Positions 1 through 5,734 of a stretch of 15,822 bases of DNA are shown here, one piece after another. Source of the stretch: Caldilineaceae bacterium (lineage in GTDB: Bacteria; Chloroflexota; Anaerolineae; Caldilineales; Caldilineaceae). Where the stretch lies: the NCBI GenBank assembly GCA_026645635.1, contig JAPKMV010000016.1, forward strand, positions 1 through 15,822, in the 5' to 3' direction. The notes below the pieces were generated by a model. The model worked only from the letters and a program-made list of their open reading frames with translations, was not told the DNA's origin and made no database searches. Position 1 is the stretch's first letter. Each line of letters opens with the position of its first letter. The translations under genes were made by a program, and so were the position numbers.

Positions 1-1
1 C

Positions 2-514
2 TTGCCAGAAAACGTGATCACGGATGCCGGCCCACTGATTGCTTTGGGGAAACTTGCATGTCTCCATCTGTTGGCTGCTTTATATACAGTGGTTCAAGTC
101 CCGCAGGCTGTCTATGACGAGGCCGTGACCAAGGGACTGGCGCGCCGCGAACCAGAAGCCTTGAGCATCCAAATGGCTTGCGATCTTTACGGCTGGCCGA
201 TTCTGCCTTCGCCCCAACAGATGTCGGTTGCCATTTCGCCAGGAGTCTTGCTTGGCGACGGCGAGATCCAGACACTCAACGCTGCGAGCAGCACACCGGC
301 AGCCCTGGTGCTGATTGACGATGAGGCGGCGCGAGAAGAAGCGCGTCGTCTTGGCCTGAAGGTGAAGGGGACATTAGGTGTGCTCGTGCAGGCTTATCAA
401 GCGGACCTTGTCTCACGGCAGGAACTGGAAACTCTTATCGAGATGATTGCATTGCGGCGGGATATCTGGATCAAAGCAGAACTGTGCCAACGCGTGCTTG
501 CGCAGTTGCCGTGA
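2..514 (+). CDS. DUF3368 PIN-like protein (probable toxin component), 5' end at window edge
   Basis: The 170-residue product matches the DUF3368 family, PIN-fold proteins often paired with a small UPF0175-type antitoxin and thought to act as ribonuclease toxins. Visible marks are the N-terminal TDAGPLIAL segment with the first conserved Asp, a central GDGEIQTL stretch, and the VLIDDEAAREEARRLGL region running into KGTLGVLVQAY, typical of the family. The usable starts are TTG at 2 or GTG at 14. The real start may lie just left of the window, although the N-terminus already begins where family members usually begin. Any antitoxin partner would be upstream and cannot be seen. It is followed after 27 bases by a second toxin-antitoxin-like pair. 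Family assignment is from motif recognition; toxicity is inferred from the family. Confidence 0.8.
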   Translation: MPENVITDAGPLIALGKLACLHLLAALYTVVQVPQAVYDEAVTKGLARREPEALSIQMACDLYGWPILPSPQQMSVAISPGVLLGDGEIQTLNAASSTPAALVLIDDEAAREEARRLGLKVKGTLGVLVQAYQADLVSRQELETLIEMIALRRDIWIKAELCQRVLAQLP

Positions 515-541
515 GAACAATGATCGATTAGGGAGGGCATG

Positions 542-856
542 ATGGCAGCAGTGCTGGATCGTTTCATTGTCAGTGAACCCGGCTATCGCGGCGGGCGACC
601 GCGCATCGACGGCACCCGGATCACGGTGGCGGATGTCAAGCAGTTCTACCTGCTGCAGGGTATGAGCCTGGAAGAGATCGCCGCCACCTACGACCTGCCG
701 CTGGCGGCGGTCTATGTCGCAATGGCTTACTACTACGACCATCAAGCGGCGATCGAACAGTCGATTGCCGCGGATCACGCCGTGGTGGAAGCGATGCGCG
801 CCCAGCACCCATCGCTGTTGCAGGCAAAACTGCGCCAATTGCAGGAGACAAAGTAG
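542..856 (+). CDS. DUF433 domain protein (probable antitoxin)
   Basis: A small protein of about 104 residues with the DUF433 signature near its N-terminus: GRPRIDGTRITVADV, then GMSLEEIAATYDLPLAAVYVAMAYYYDH, a predicted helix-turn-helix-like fold. DUF433 proteins commonly sit directly upstream of DUF5615 PIN-like proteins and are regarded as their DNA-binding antitoxins; that is exactly the arrangement here, with the DUF5615 gene starting 9 bases downstream. I chose ATG 542 over the adjacent in-frame ATG 539 because GGGAGG at 531-536 is then five bases away rather than two. The gene is intact and ends in TAG. Its presumed toxin partner is broken, so it may now be an orphan antitoxin. Confidence 0.82.
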   Translation: MAAVLDRFIVSEPGYRGGRPRIDGTRITVADVKQFYLLQGMSLEEIAATYDLPLAAVYVAMAYYYDHQAAIEQSIAADHAVVEAMRAQHPSLLQAKLRQLQETK

Positions 857-865
857 GCTGCTGTG

Positions 866-1195
866 ATGCGCATTGCCTATCACCTGGACGAGCACATTGA
901 CCCGCGCATTGCCGAGGCGCTCCGTCTGCACGGTGTCAGCGTCACCACGACGGTGGACGCCGACCTGCGGACAGCCGATGACACGGCGTAGTTGCGCTTT
1001 GCGCGCAGCGAACAGCGTGTACTGGTGACCCAGGATAGCGATTTCCTCCAGATGGCGAAGACCTTGCCCGATCATGCGGGCATTGTGTTCATCACAGGCG
1101 GTAGACGCAGGGTCGGTGAGATTGTCCGCTGGCTGCTGTTGGTCTACGAAGTGCTGACAACAGACGAAATGCAAAACCGGATCGAGTATCTCTGA
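866..1195 (+). pseudogene. DUF5615 PIN-like toxin interrupted by an in-frame TAG
   Basis: Reading from ATG 866 gives MRIAYHLDEHIDPRIAEALR and so on to residue 41, where TAG at 989-991 stops translation. The same frame then continues without further stops to TGA 1193-1195 and carries RSEQRVLVTQDSDFLQMA and GIVFITGG, the conserved second half of DUF5615 (Mut7-C-like PIN fold, with acidic residues in LDE and in TQDSDF). The full frame would be 109 residues, normal for the family. In intact relatives a Gln (CAG) is usual just before the LRFA-type segment, so a single C-to-T change explains the stop. The upstream DUF433 gene itself ends in TAG, so recoding of TAG is unlikely. GTG 863 is an alternative start. 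Inactivation of the toxin with survival of the antitoxin is the simplest reading. Confidence 0.82.
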
Positions 1196-1228
1196 TCAAG
1201 AGACGGCGCCCAAAGGAGCCACCCCACG

Positions 1229-2356
1229 ATGTCCACCAACCAGAATCTGCAAACCATTCTCCGCGAATCCCTGCGCGCCTATGAACAGGCACGCGCCGCC
1301 CACCTGCGCAGCCAGCAGACCGCCGACGCCGAGTTCACCCGCGCCACGGCTGACTTGACTACCGCGGAGCAGGCGGAACGCGCCCGCCTGGAGGCCGCGC
1401 ACCGCGCCCGCCGCGCCGTGGCCGCCGGCGAACAGGAACGGCTGGGCGACCTGGCCGCGGCGGTGACCAGCCTGGAGGAAGCCGCGCGCACGGCATTGGC
1501 GCAGGCCGGGCTGGCCCACATTGCCGGCGCGCCCGTGGCCGTGGCCGATCCGCCGGCCAAAGCGCGCCGCGGCGATGCCGAGGTGACCGAACTATTCGTG
1601 CGGGCGCAGACCAGCTACGTGGCGCTGCGCGAGGCGATCCTGCGGCTGGCGCAGGCGCAGGTGGCCACCGGCCAGTGGGACGCCGCGCGGCAGACGCTCA
1701 AGCCGCTACTGGCGGAGAAGGAGGGGGCGTTGTATGATGTGGCAAATGAAGTGTGGTGCGAGTGCCAGTATCAGCAGGGCGTAGACGAACTCAACCAGAG
1801 AAAGGATGAAGCTGCCTTTGGCACCTTCAAAGCACTACTCAAACGTATCGATTCGTTTAAGGATGCGGAACAATTGCGCCAGCGGGCGTTTTTGGGTACG
1901 CTCAATTTGGTGCGGATACCACCCGGTGAATTCAGCTTCGACGGTAAAAATGTGAATCTGTCAGAGTTTCGGATATCCTACGCTCCGGTGAGCTTCGCTC
2001 AGTTCAAGGCGTTTATGTCAGCGACGGGCTATTCGGCTTCTCCAGGCGGTGCAGGTAATGGTCCGGTGAACAGTGTCAGTCATGACGACGCTGTACAATT
2101 TTGCGCCTGGGCAGGGGTCAAGTTGCCCACAGAACAGCAGTGGGTGAAAGCAGTGTGCACGCAGAACCACGACGGCAGACGCTGGGTTGACGTGGGTGGC
2201 GTCGAGTGGGAATGGACTGCCGACCCACACGAAAGCGGAGGTTATGCAATACGGAAATACAACTCCGGCTCGTCTGGGGGTGGGTGCTCGTCCCGGGACT
2301 GGAGCCTCTCGAATCTCCGGTACTCGGACTTCGGTTTTCGTGTGGTTGCCCCCTAG
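1229..2356 (+). CDS. DGR target (variable) protein: coiled coil plus FGE-sulfatase/C-type-lectin-like domain
   Basis: This 375-residue protein is the diversified product of the retroelement. Residues about 5-150 are Ala/Glu/Arg-rich and look like a long coiled coil; about 150-225 are helical, possibly TPR-like. From about 227 to the end it matches the formylglycine-generating-enzyme/sulfatase-modifying fold used by many DGR targets: LVRIPPGEF, SYAPVSFAQFKAFMSATGY, HDDAVQFCAWAGVKLPTEQQW, GGVEWEWTAD and the terminal GFRVVAP. The variable repeat encodes residues 348-375. Positions 357-360, 363, 365, 367 and 368 differ from the template and 362 is still Asn. There is no signal peptide or membrane segment, so an intracellular binding protein is likely. 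AAAGGAG at 1212-1218 sets the start at 1229. Base composition falls sharply near 1735, suggesting domain fusion. The ligand is unknown. Confidence 0.92.
   Translation: MSTNQNLQTILRESLRAYEQARAAHLRSQQTADAEFTRATADLTTAEQAERARLEAAHRARRAVAAGEQERLGDLAAAVTSLEEAARTALAQAGLAHIAGAPVAVADPPAKARRGDAEVTELFVRAQTSYVALREAILRLAQAQVATGQWDAARQTLKPLLAEKEGALYDVANEVWCECQYQQGVDELNQRKDEAAFGTFKALLKRIDSFKDAEQLRQRAFLGTLNLVRIPPGEFSFDGKNVNLSEFRISYAPVSFAQFKAFMSATGYSASPGGAGNGPVNSVSHDDAVQFCAWAGVKLPTEQQWVKAVCTQNHDGRRWVDVGGVEWEWTADPHESGGYAIRKYNSGSSGGGCSSRDWSLSNLRYSDFGFRVVAP
2271..2351 (+). repeat. DGR variable repeat (VR)
   Basis: An 81-bp segment at the 3' end of the target gene that aligns without gaps to 3939-4019 (offset 1668). 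The first 26 and last 19 bases are identical. In the central 36 bases there are 11 substitutions, at 2297, 2300, 2304, 2306, 2307, 2315, 2316, 2321, 2327, 2330 and 2331, and every one faces an A in the template. The invariant tail 2333-2351 is the likely initiation-of-mutagenic-homology region. The stop codon follows at 2354-2356. Confidence 0.97.
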
Positions 2357-2360
2357 CTTT

Positions 2361-2395
2361 TGGTCCTCTGGTGCTCTGGGGTCTCTGGTCTCTGG
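2361..2395 (+). repeat. Degenerate short tandem repeat just after the target gene
   Basis: Imperfect units TGGTCCTC, TGGTGCTC, TGGGGTCTC and TGGTCTC run head to tail five bases after the target gene stop. No matching inverted arm is seen downstream, unlike the operon spacers at 10531-15778. The purpose is unknown. Confidence 0.55.
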
Positions 2396-2417
2396 CTACG
2401 CTGGGGCGCTGTGCTCT

Positions 2418-2495
2418 CCCCGGTTGTGCGGTAGCACAGGCCGGGGCGGGGGTGTGGGGGCGGCGCCCCCACAAACAAATGCCGCCGTAGGCGGC
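2418..2495 (+). other. Three consecutive hairpins between VR and the reverse transcriptase
   Basis: Hairpin 1 (2418-2446) pairs CCCCGG with CCGGGG outside and TGTGC with GCACA inside around a GGTA loop. Hairpin 2 (2453-2473) has a perfect 9-bp stem, TGTGGGGGC with GCCCCCACA, around GGC. Hairpin 3 (2481-2495) pairs GCCGCC with GGCGGC around GTA. Stem-loops just downstream of VR are known in DGRs, where they promote retrohoming to the target. A Rho-independent terminator is less likely because no U-run follows any stem. Pairing is seen directly; the role is inferred. Confidence 0.7.
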
Positions 2496-2543
2496 CGAAT
2501 TTTAGAACACGGATCGGCAGAATAAGCGGATCAGAACATCGCC

Positions 2544-3536
2544 TTGCGGCGTTCCGTGGTGCAAGAATCCCAATCCGTTCATTCTCGCTTCGAGTATCGG
2601 CTGGAAGACAACCTGGTGCGGCTGCAGGAGGAACTGGCGGCGCAGACCTACCACCCCGGCGCGTATGTCCATTTCTACATCCACGAACCCAAGCGCCGCC
2701 TGATCAGCGCCGCGCCCTTTCGCGATCGCGTCGTGCATCATGCCCTCTGCAACATCATCGAGCCGGCCTTCGAGGCCAGTTTCATCGCCCATTCCTACGC
2801 CAACCGCATTGGCAAGGGCACGCACGCCTGTCTGGACACGTGCCAGCAGTGGATGCAGCAATACCGCTACGTGCTCCAATGCGACCTACGCCAATTCTTC
2901 CCGTCCATCGACCACCGCATCTTGCAGCGTATCCTCGACCGCCGCATCCAGGACGGCGACATCCGCCGCCTGATCGCACGCATCCTGGCGAGCGGCGCCG
3001 GCGTGCTCACCAACGAGTATGACCTTGTCGATTTTCCCGGCGACGGTCTCTACGCGGCGTTGCGCCCGCGCGGGCTGCCCATCGGCAACCTGACCAGCCA
3101 GTTCTGGGCCAACTGCTATCTCAACGAGTTCGACCACTTTGTCACCAACGGGCTGGGCTGCCACGCCTATCTGCGCTACGTGGACGACTTCCTGCTCTTC
3201 GCCGACGACAAGCGCACGCTCTGGCAGTGGAAAGCGGCGTTGATCGAGCGGCTGACGGAGCTGCGGCTCGCCCTGCATGGGGGTTCGGCGCAGGTGCGCC
3301 CGACTGCCGACGGCGTGCGTTTTCTGGGTTTTGTCGTCTATCCGGATCACCGGCGGCTGCTGCGGCGCAAGGGCATTCACTACCGGCGGCGATTCCACCG
3401 GCTGCTGGCGGAGTACCGTGGCGGGCGCATCCCGCGCACGCAGGTGGACGATTCGCTGCGCGGCTGGGTCAACCATGTACGCTACGCCAACACGTGGGGA
3501 TTGCGCCGGGCGCTGGTGCGGGGAGTGCGGCTGTGA
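2544..3536 (+). CDS. DGR-type reverse transcriptase
   Basis: A 330-residue reverse transcriptase that copies the template RNA into adenine-mutagenised cDNA. Motifs in order: RRLISAAPFRDRVVHHAL (51-68), SYANRIGKGTH (84-94), the first catalytic Asp in CDLRQFFPSID (Asp114), the DGR hallmark GLPIGNLTSQ (177-186, ending in SQ rather than the usual QG), YVDD (212-215) and FLGFVVYP (260-267). The C-terminal NHVRYANTWGLRR is also family-typical. Group II intron, retron and CRISPR-linked RTs are excluded by the SQ motif and by the adjacent Avd, VR and TR. The N-terminus is odd: family members carry an Asn-Leu...Lys-Arg helix before the FEYRLEDNL segment, but here only about 15 unrelated residues precede it, an in-frame TAA lies at 2523-2525, and only TTG 2544 or later GTGs are available with no clear ribosome site. 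Possible truncation. Confidence 0.93.
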   Translation: MRRSVVQESQSVHSRFEYRLEDNLVRLQEELAAQTYHPGAYVHFYIHEPKRRLISAAPFRDRVVHHALCNIIEPAFEASFIAHSYANRIGKGTHACLDTCQQWMQQYRYVLQCDLRQFFPSIDHRILQRILDRRIQDGDIRRLIARILASGAGVLTNEYDLVDFPGDGLYAALRPRGLPIGNLTSQFWANCYLNEFDHFVTNGLGCHAYLRYVDDFLLFADDKRTLWQWKAALIERLTELRLALHGGSAQVRPTADGVRFLGFVVYPDHRRLLRRKGIHYRRRFHRLLAEYRGGRIPRTQVDDSLRGWVNHVRYANTWGLRRALVRGVRL

Positions 3537-3907
3537 ACCAGGGTGAGGAACTGCCGCTCTTTACCAAGACGATGGACTTCCTCGCCTGGTTGACGGCGGT
3601 CACCAACCACTTTCCGCGGCTGCACCGGCAGACGGTCACCCGGCGACTGCTCGATGCGGCGCTGAATTTCCAGGAGGCGATCCTGGAGGCGAACAGCCGG
3701 CGCGGGCCGGCGCGTCTGGAATGGCTGCTGGCAGCGGATGCACAACTGGACAAGGTGCGCCTTTATCTGCGGCTGGCGCACCGGCTGACGTGGCTGAGCC
3801 TGGGTCAGTACGAGCATGGCAGCCACATGGTGAGTGAGATCGGTCGTCTGTTGGGCGCGTGGCAGAAGGTGACGCGCAGCAGTGCGGAAAGGCAACAATC
3901 GGCCTGA
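3533..3907 (+). CDS. avd: DGR accessory variability determinant (Avd), four-helix bundle protein
   Basis: A 124-residue, helix-rich, basic protein with the Avd-family look: LPLFTKTMDFLAWLTAVTNHFP, then RRLLDAALNFQEAILEAN, RLEWLLAADAQLDKVRLYLRLA and a final helix HGSHMVSEIGRLLGAWQK. Avd forms a barrel-shaped pentamer of four-helix bundles that binds the RT and the template RNA and is needed for mutagenic cDNA synthesis. The GTG start at 3533 overlaps the RT stop in the sequence GTGA, so the two are translationally coupled and made together. The frame is open further upstream, but that part lies inside the RT gene and is a shadow. TR follows the stop by 31 bases. The order RT-Avd-TR differs from phage BPP-1, where Avd and TR precede the RT. 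Confidence 0.88.
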   Translation: MNQGEELPLFTKTMDFLAWLTAVTNHFPRLHRQTVTRRLLDAALNFQEAILEANSRRGPARLEWLLAADAQLDKVRLYLRLAHRLTWLSLGQYEHGSHMVSEIGRLLGAWQKVTRSSAERQQSA

Positions 3908-4227
3908 ACTCGGCTGGTTTTGCAGGGGTCAGCGGAAGCGTCTGGGGGTGGGTGCTCGTCCCGGAACAGGAACAACTCGAATAACCGGAACTCGAACAAC
4001 GGTTTTCGTGTGGTTGCCCACAGCTTTCCGTTCCGCCGCAAGGATGGCGGGACGCCAGCAATCTGCGCCGGTCACGGCTTGCGCAGCAAGGTTTGAGAGC
4101 TGGCGCCGCTGATTCCTGCCCGCGCCGGAACCACCGGCCGGGCACATATCGACCAGGGGTCGCCCCTGCCCGGAACCGGCGTGACGGTCGGGTTTGGGCG
4201 GCCCCGCCGATCGCAGCTTGCCCCGCC
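3908..4227 (+). ncRNA. Probable template-RNA region (TR plus 3' spacer)
   Basis: From the Avd stop to the next promoter there is no credible gene, only TR and about 210 bases after it. In studied DGRs the RNA downstream of TR binds the RT-Avd complex and primes cDNA synthesis, so this stretch is the natural candidate. A small perfect hairpin, CAGGGG and CCCCTG around TCG, lies at 4154-4168. The RNA ends are not visible in the sequence; the limits given are simply the gap. Confidence 0.4.
3939..4019 (+). repeat. DGR template repeat (TR)
   Basis: The 81-bp template of VR. Its only adenines, 17 of them, lie in the central 36 bases (3965-4000). In the reading frame of the target these form seven AAC codons, one AAT and one AGG. 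The flanking 26 and 19 bases contain no A and are identical in VR. AAC and AAT cannot become stop codons by substitution at A, the usual DGR design. It lies outside any convincing coding frame. Confidence 0.97.
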
Positions 4228-4256
4228 TTGCCCCGGCGATGGCGCGCGGCTATAAT
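4228..4256 (+). promoter_or_regulatory. Sigma70-type promoter of the Rpn gene
   Basis: TTGCCC at 4228-4233, a 17-base spacer and a consensus TATAAT at 4251-4256, ending 50 bases before the ATG at 4307. It implies that the Rpn gene is transcribed separately from the DGR. Confidence 0.65.
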
Positions 4257-4306
4257 CGCAGCAGCGCTGATCTGTGTGAGTCTGCTGCTCGCCCGAGGCG
4301 AACCCT

Positions 4307-5395
4307 ATGGCCGACCTGAACAATCCCCATGACCGCTACTTCCGCGAGACCCTGGCGCAGCCGGCTGCGGCGCGTGACTTTCTGCGCTATTACCTGCCCG
4401 CGGACGTCGCCGCGTTGATCGACCCGGCCGAACCGCCGGAACTGATGCGCGACTCCTTCATCGACGCCGAACTGCGCCAGCACCTGACGGACCTGCTCTA
4501 CCGTGTCCAGATGCTCGATCAGCGCGACGCCTACATCTACGTGCTGATCGAGCACAAGAGTTACCCCGACCCGGAGGTGGCGTTTCAAGTGCTGCGCTAC
4601 ATGGTGCGTATCTGGGAGACGCATCTACGCCAGTACGGCAAGCTGTGGCCGATCGTGCCGTTGGTGCTCTATCATGGCGCGGCGACTTGGAAGCAGCCCG
4701 AGCGCCTGCACGACCTTTTTGTCGACCTGCCGCCGGCGCTGCAACCCTACACCCCGGACTTTCGCTACTGGCTGTGCGATCTGTCGCACTACAGCGACGA
4801 GGATCTCAAAGGGGAAGCCGTACTGCGGGCGGCGTTGTTGGCGCTGAAATACGCCTTTCGCGAGGAACTGCGGGCGCAGTTGCCGCAGATCATGCGCCTG
4901 TTGTACGATGTTGTCACGGCGCAGCGCGGGCTGGAGGCGCTGGAGACCCTGCTGCGCTATCTATCGGTGGCGACGAACTGGGTGAGCGGCACCGACCTGC
5001 GCGCGGCGGTGGAAGAGGTCTTTCTCGATGCAGGAGACGAAGAGATGACGGCACTGGCAGAAAAATGGGCTGAAAAATGGGTTGAGGATGGCATCAAGCT
5101 GGGGCGCCAGGAGGGACTGTCGGAAGGGTTGCAGCAAGGATTGCAGCAGGGTCTACAGCAAGGGTTGCAGCAAGGGTTGCAGCAGGGCTTACAGCAAGGG
5201 CGACGCGAAGGTGAACGCGCCGGGCTGCTGGCTGCTATCGAACTGGGCCTGGAATTGAAGTTCGGTGACGCCGGGCTGCGTCTCTATCCCGAGATCGCCG
5301 CCATCGACGACAGCGCCAGGCTCAAGGCCATTCTGGACAAATTGAAAAGCGCCGCCACGCTGGACGAGCTGCGCCGCTTCTACCGCGAATGGTGA
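4307..5395 (+). CDS. Rpn-family recombination-promoting nuclease (PD-(D/E)xK), full-length toxin form
   Basis: A 362-residue protein of the Rpn / transposase_31 family. The N-terminal HDRYFRETL and FLRYYLP segments are typical, and the nuclease core is seen as LTDLLYRV (Asp62) and YIYVLIEHKSYPD (Glu82, Lys84), followed by LRYMVRIWETH. Rpn proteins cut DNA in vitro; in E. coli they are toxins used against phages and held in check by a small protein translated from the 3' part of the same gene. Here six GLQQ units occupy residues 274-297, flanked by degenerate units (GRQE, GLSE before; GRRE, GERA after), and a strong internal start lies at residue 247. GAGG at 4295-4298 supports the ATG at 4307. 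The gene has its own promoter. Family assignment is firm; phage defence is inferred. Confidence 0.9.
   Translation: MADLNNPHDRYFRETLAQPAAARDFLRYYLPADVAALIDPAEPPELMRDSFIDAELRQHLTDLLYRVQMLDQRDAYIYVLIEHKSYPDPEVAFQVLRYMVRIWETHLRQYGKLWPIVPLVLYHGAATWKQPERLHDLFVDLPPALQPYTPDFRYWLCDLSHYSDEDLKGEAVLRAALLALKYAFREELRAQLPQIMRLLYDVVTAQRGLEALETLLRYLSVATNWVSGTDLRAAVEEVFLDAGDEEMTALAEKWAEKWVEDGIKLGRQEGLSEGLQQGLQQGLQQGLQQGLQQGLQQGRREGERAGLLAAIELGLELKFGDAGLRLYPEIAAIDDSARLKAILDKLKSAATLDELRRFYREW
5045..5395 (+). CDS. Candidate intragenic Rpn antitoxin (RpnS-like), in frame inside the Rpn gene
   Basis: Within the Rpn frame, AGGAG at 5032-5036 lies eight bases before an in-frame ATG at 5045, a better initiation site than that of most genes in the window. 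It would give a 116-residue protein beginning MTALAEKWAEKW and containing the GLQQ repeat helix and the C-terminal domain but none of the nuclease core. In E. coli such separately translated C-terminal domains (RpnS) bind and block full-length Rpn, and their four-residue repeats vary in number between strains. The position, size and repeat type fit. Expression is not shown by the sequence, so this is a strong prediction. Confidence 0.6.
   Translation: MTALAEKWAEKWVEDGIKLGRQEGLSEGLQQGLQQGLQQGLQQGLQQGLQQGRREGERAGLLAAIELGLELKFGDAGLRLYPEIAAIDDSARLKAILDKLKSAATLDELRRFYREW
5126..5197 (+). repeat. Six tandem 12-bp repeats encoding GLQQ
   Basis: Six consecutive 12-base units each encode Gly-Leu-Gln-Gln. 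The DNA units differ at synonymous positions (all four Gly codons, three Leu codons, both Gln codons), so the protein repeat is preserved while the DNA has drifted. Gain or loss of a unit keeps the frame and would lengthen or shorten the predicted dimerisation helix. Confidence 0.92.
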
Positions 5396-5429
5396 TCCGC
5401 GGCACTGCTGGGCGAAAGGAACAACCACG

Positions 5430-5699
5430 ATGAGCAGAATCGACACCGATGTCGAACAGATGCGACGCTTTCTCGACCATCTGCGTGGCTTCGATCAGAT
5501 GCTCGACGAACAGTTTCGCAGCATGATCGGCCACTGGCGCGAGCTGGGTGGCGCATGGACCGACGCCAAGTATCACGAACTGGGCCGCGACCTCGAAGAG
5601 GTTGCCCACGGCGTGGAGCGGTATCTGGCCGCAGCCGACGGCCACGAAGCACACCTCGCCCGCCTCATCCAGCACGCCGACGATTTCCGCCGCGCGTAG
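5430..5699 (+). CDS. Small WXG100-like helical protein
   Basis: An 89-residue all-helical protein. Two helices are joined by the turn HWRELGGAWTDAKYHELGRDL (residues 35-55), whose W-x-D-x-K-Y resembles the W-x-G/W-x-D turn of WXG100 proteins, small helical hairpins that are substrates or partners of type VII-like secretion. AAAGGA at 5415-5420 precedes the ATG. It begins 34 bases after the Rpn gene and is followed 35 bases later by a larger toxin-like gene, with a second WXG-like protein after that. No secretion ATPase is in the window, so the secretion link is only suggestive. Alternatively it is a chaperone or adaptor of the next protein. Confidence 0.6.
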   Translation: MSRIDTDVEQMRRFLDHLRGFDQMLDEQFRSMIGHWRELGGAWTDAKYHELGRDLEEVAHGVERYLAAADGHEAHLARLIQHADDFRRA

Positions 5700-5734
5700 A
5701 GACGCGCCCCTGCGGCCCTTGCAGAGGTAGCTCG

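Noticed and set aside
2352..2362. Extension of VR-TR homology past 2351/4019 (shared AGCTTT)
   Set aside because: Needs a one-base gap and breaks down at once; too short to count as part of the repeat.
2187..2525. Plus-strand frame reading through VR in another phase
   Set aside because: Alternate frame of the target gene and hairpin region; no domain. It resembles the frame at 3882-4112 only because VR and TR are homologous.
3227..3532. N-terminal extension of Avd inside the RT gene
   Set aside because: Low-complexity Ala/Gly/Arg shadow; Avd homology begins right after the GTG at 3533.
5126..5197. Possible CRISPR-like short repeat array
   Set aside because: Repeats are 12 bases, contiguous, in frame and without spacers; they are coding GLQQ units.
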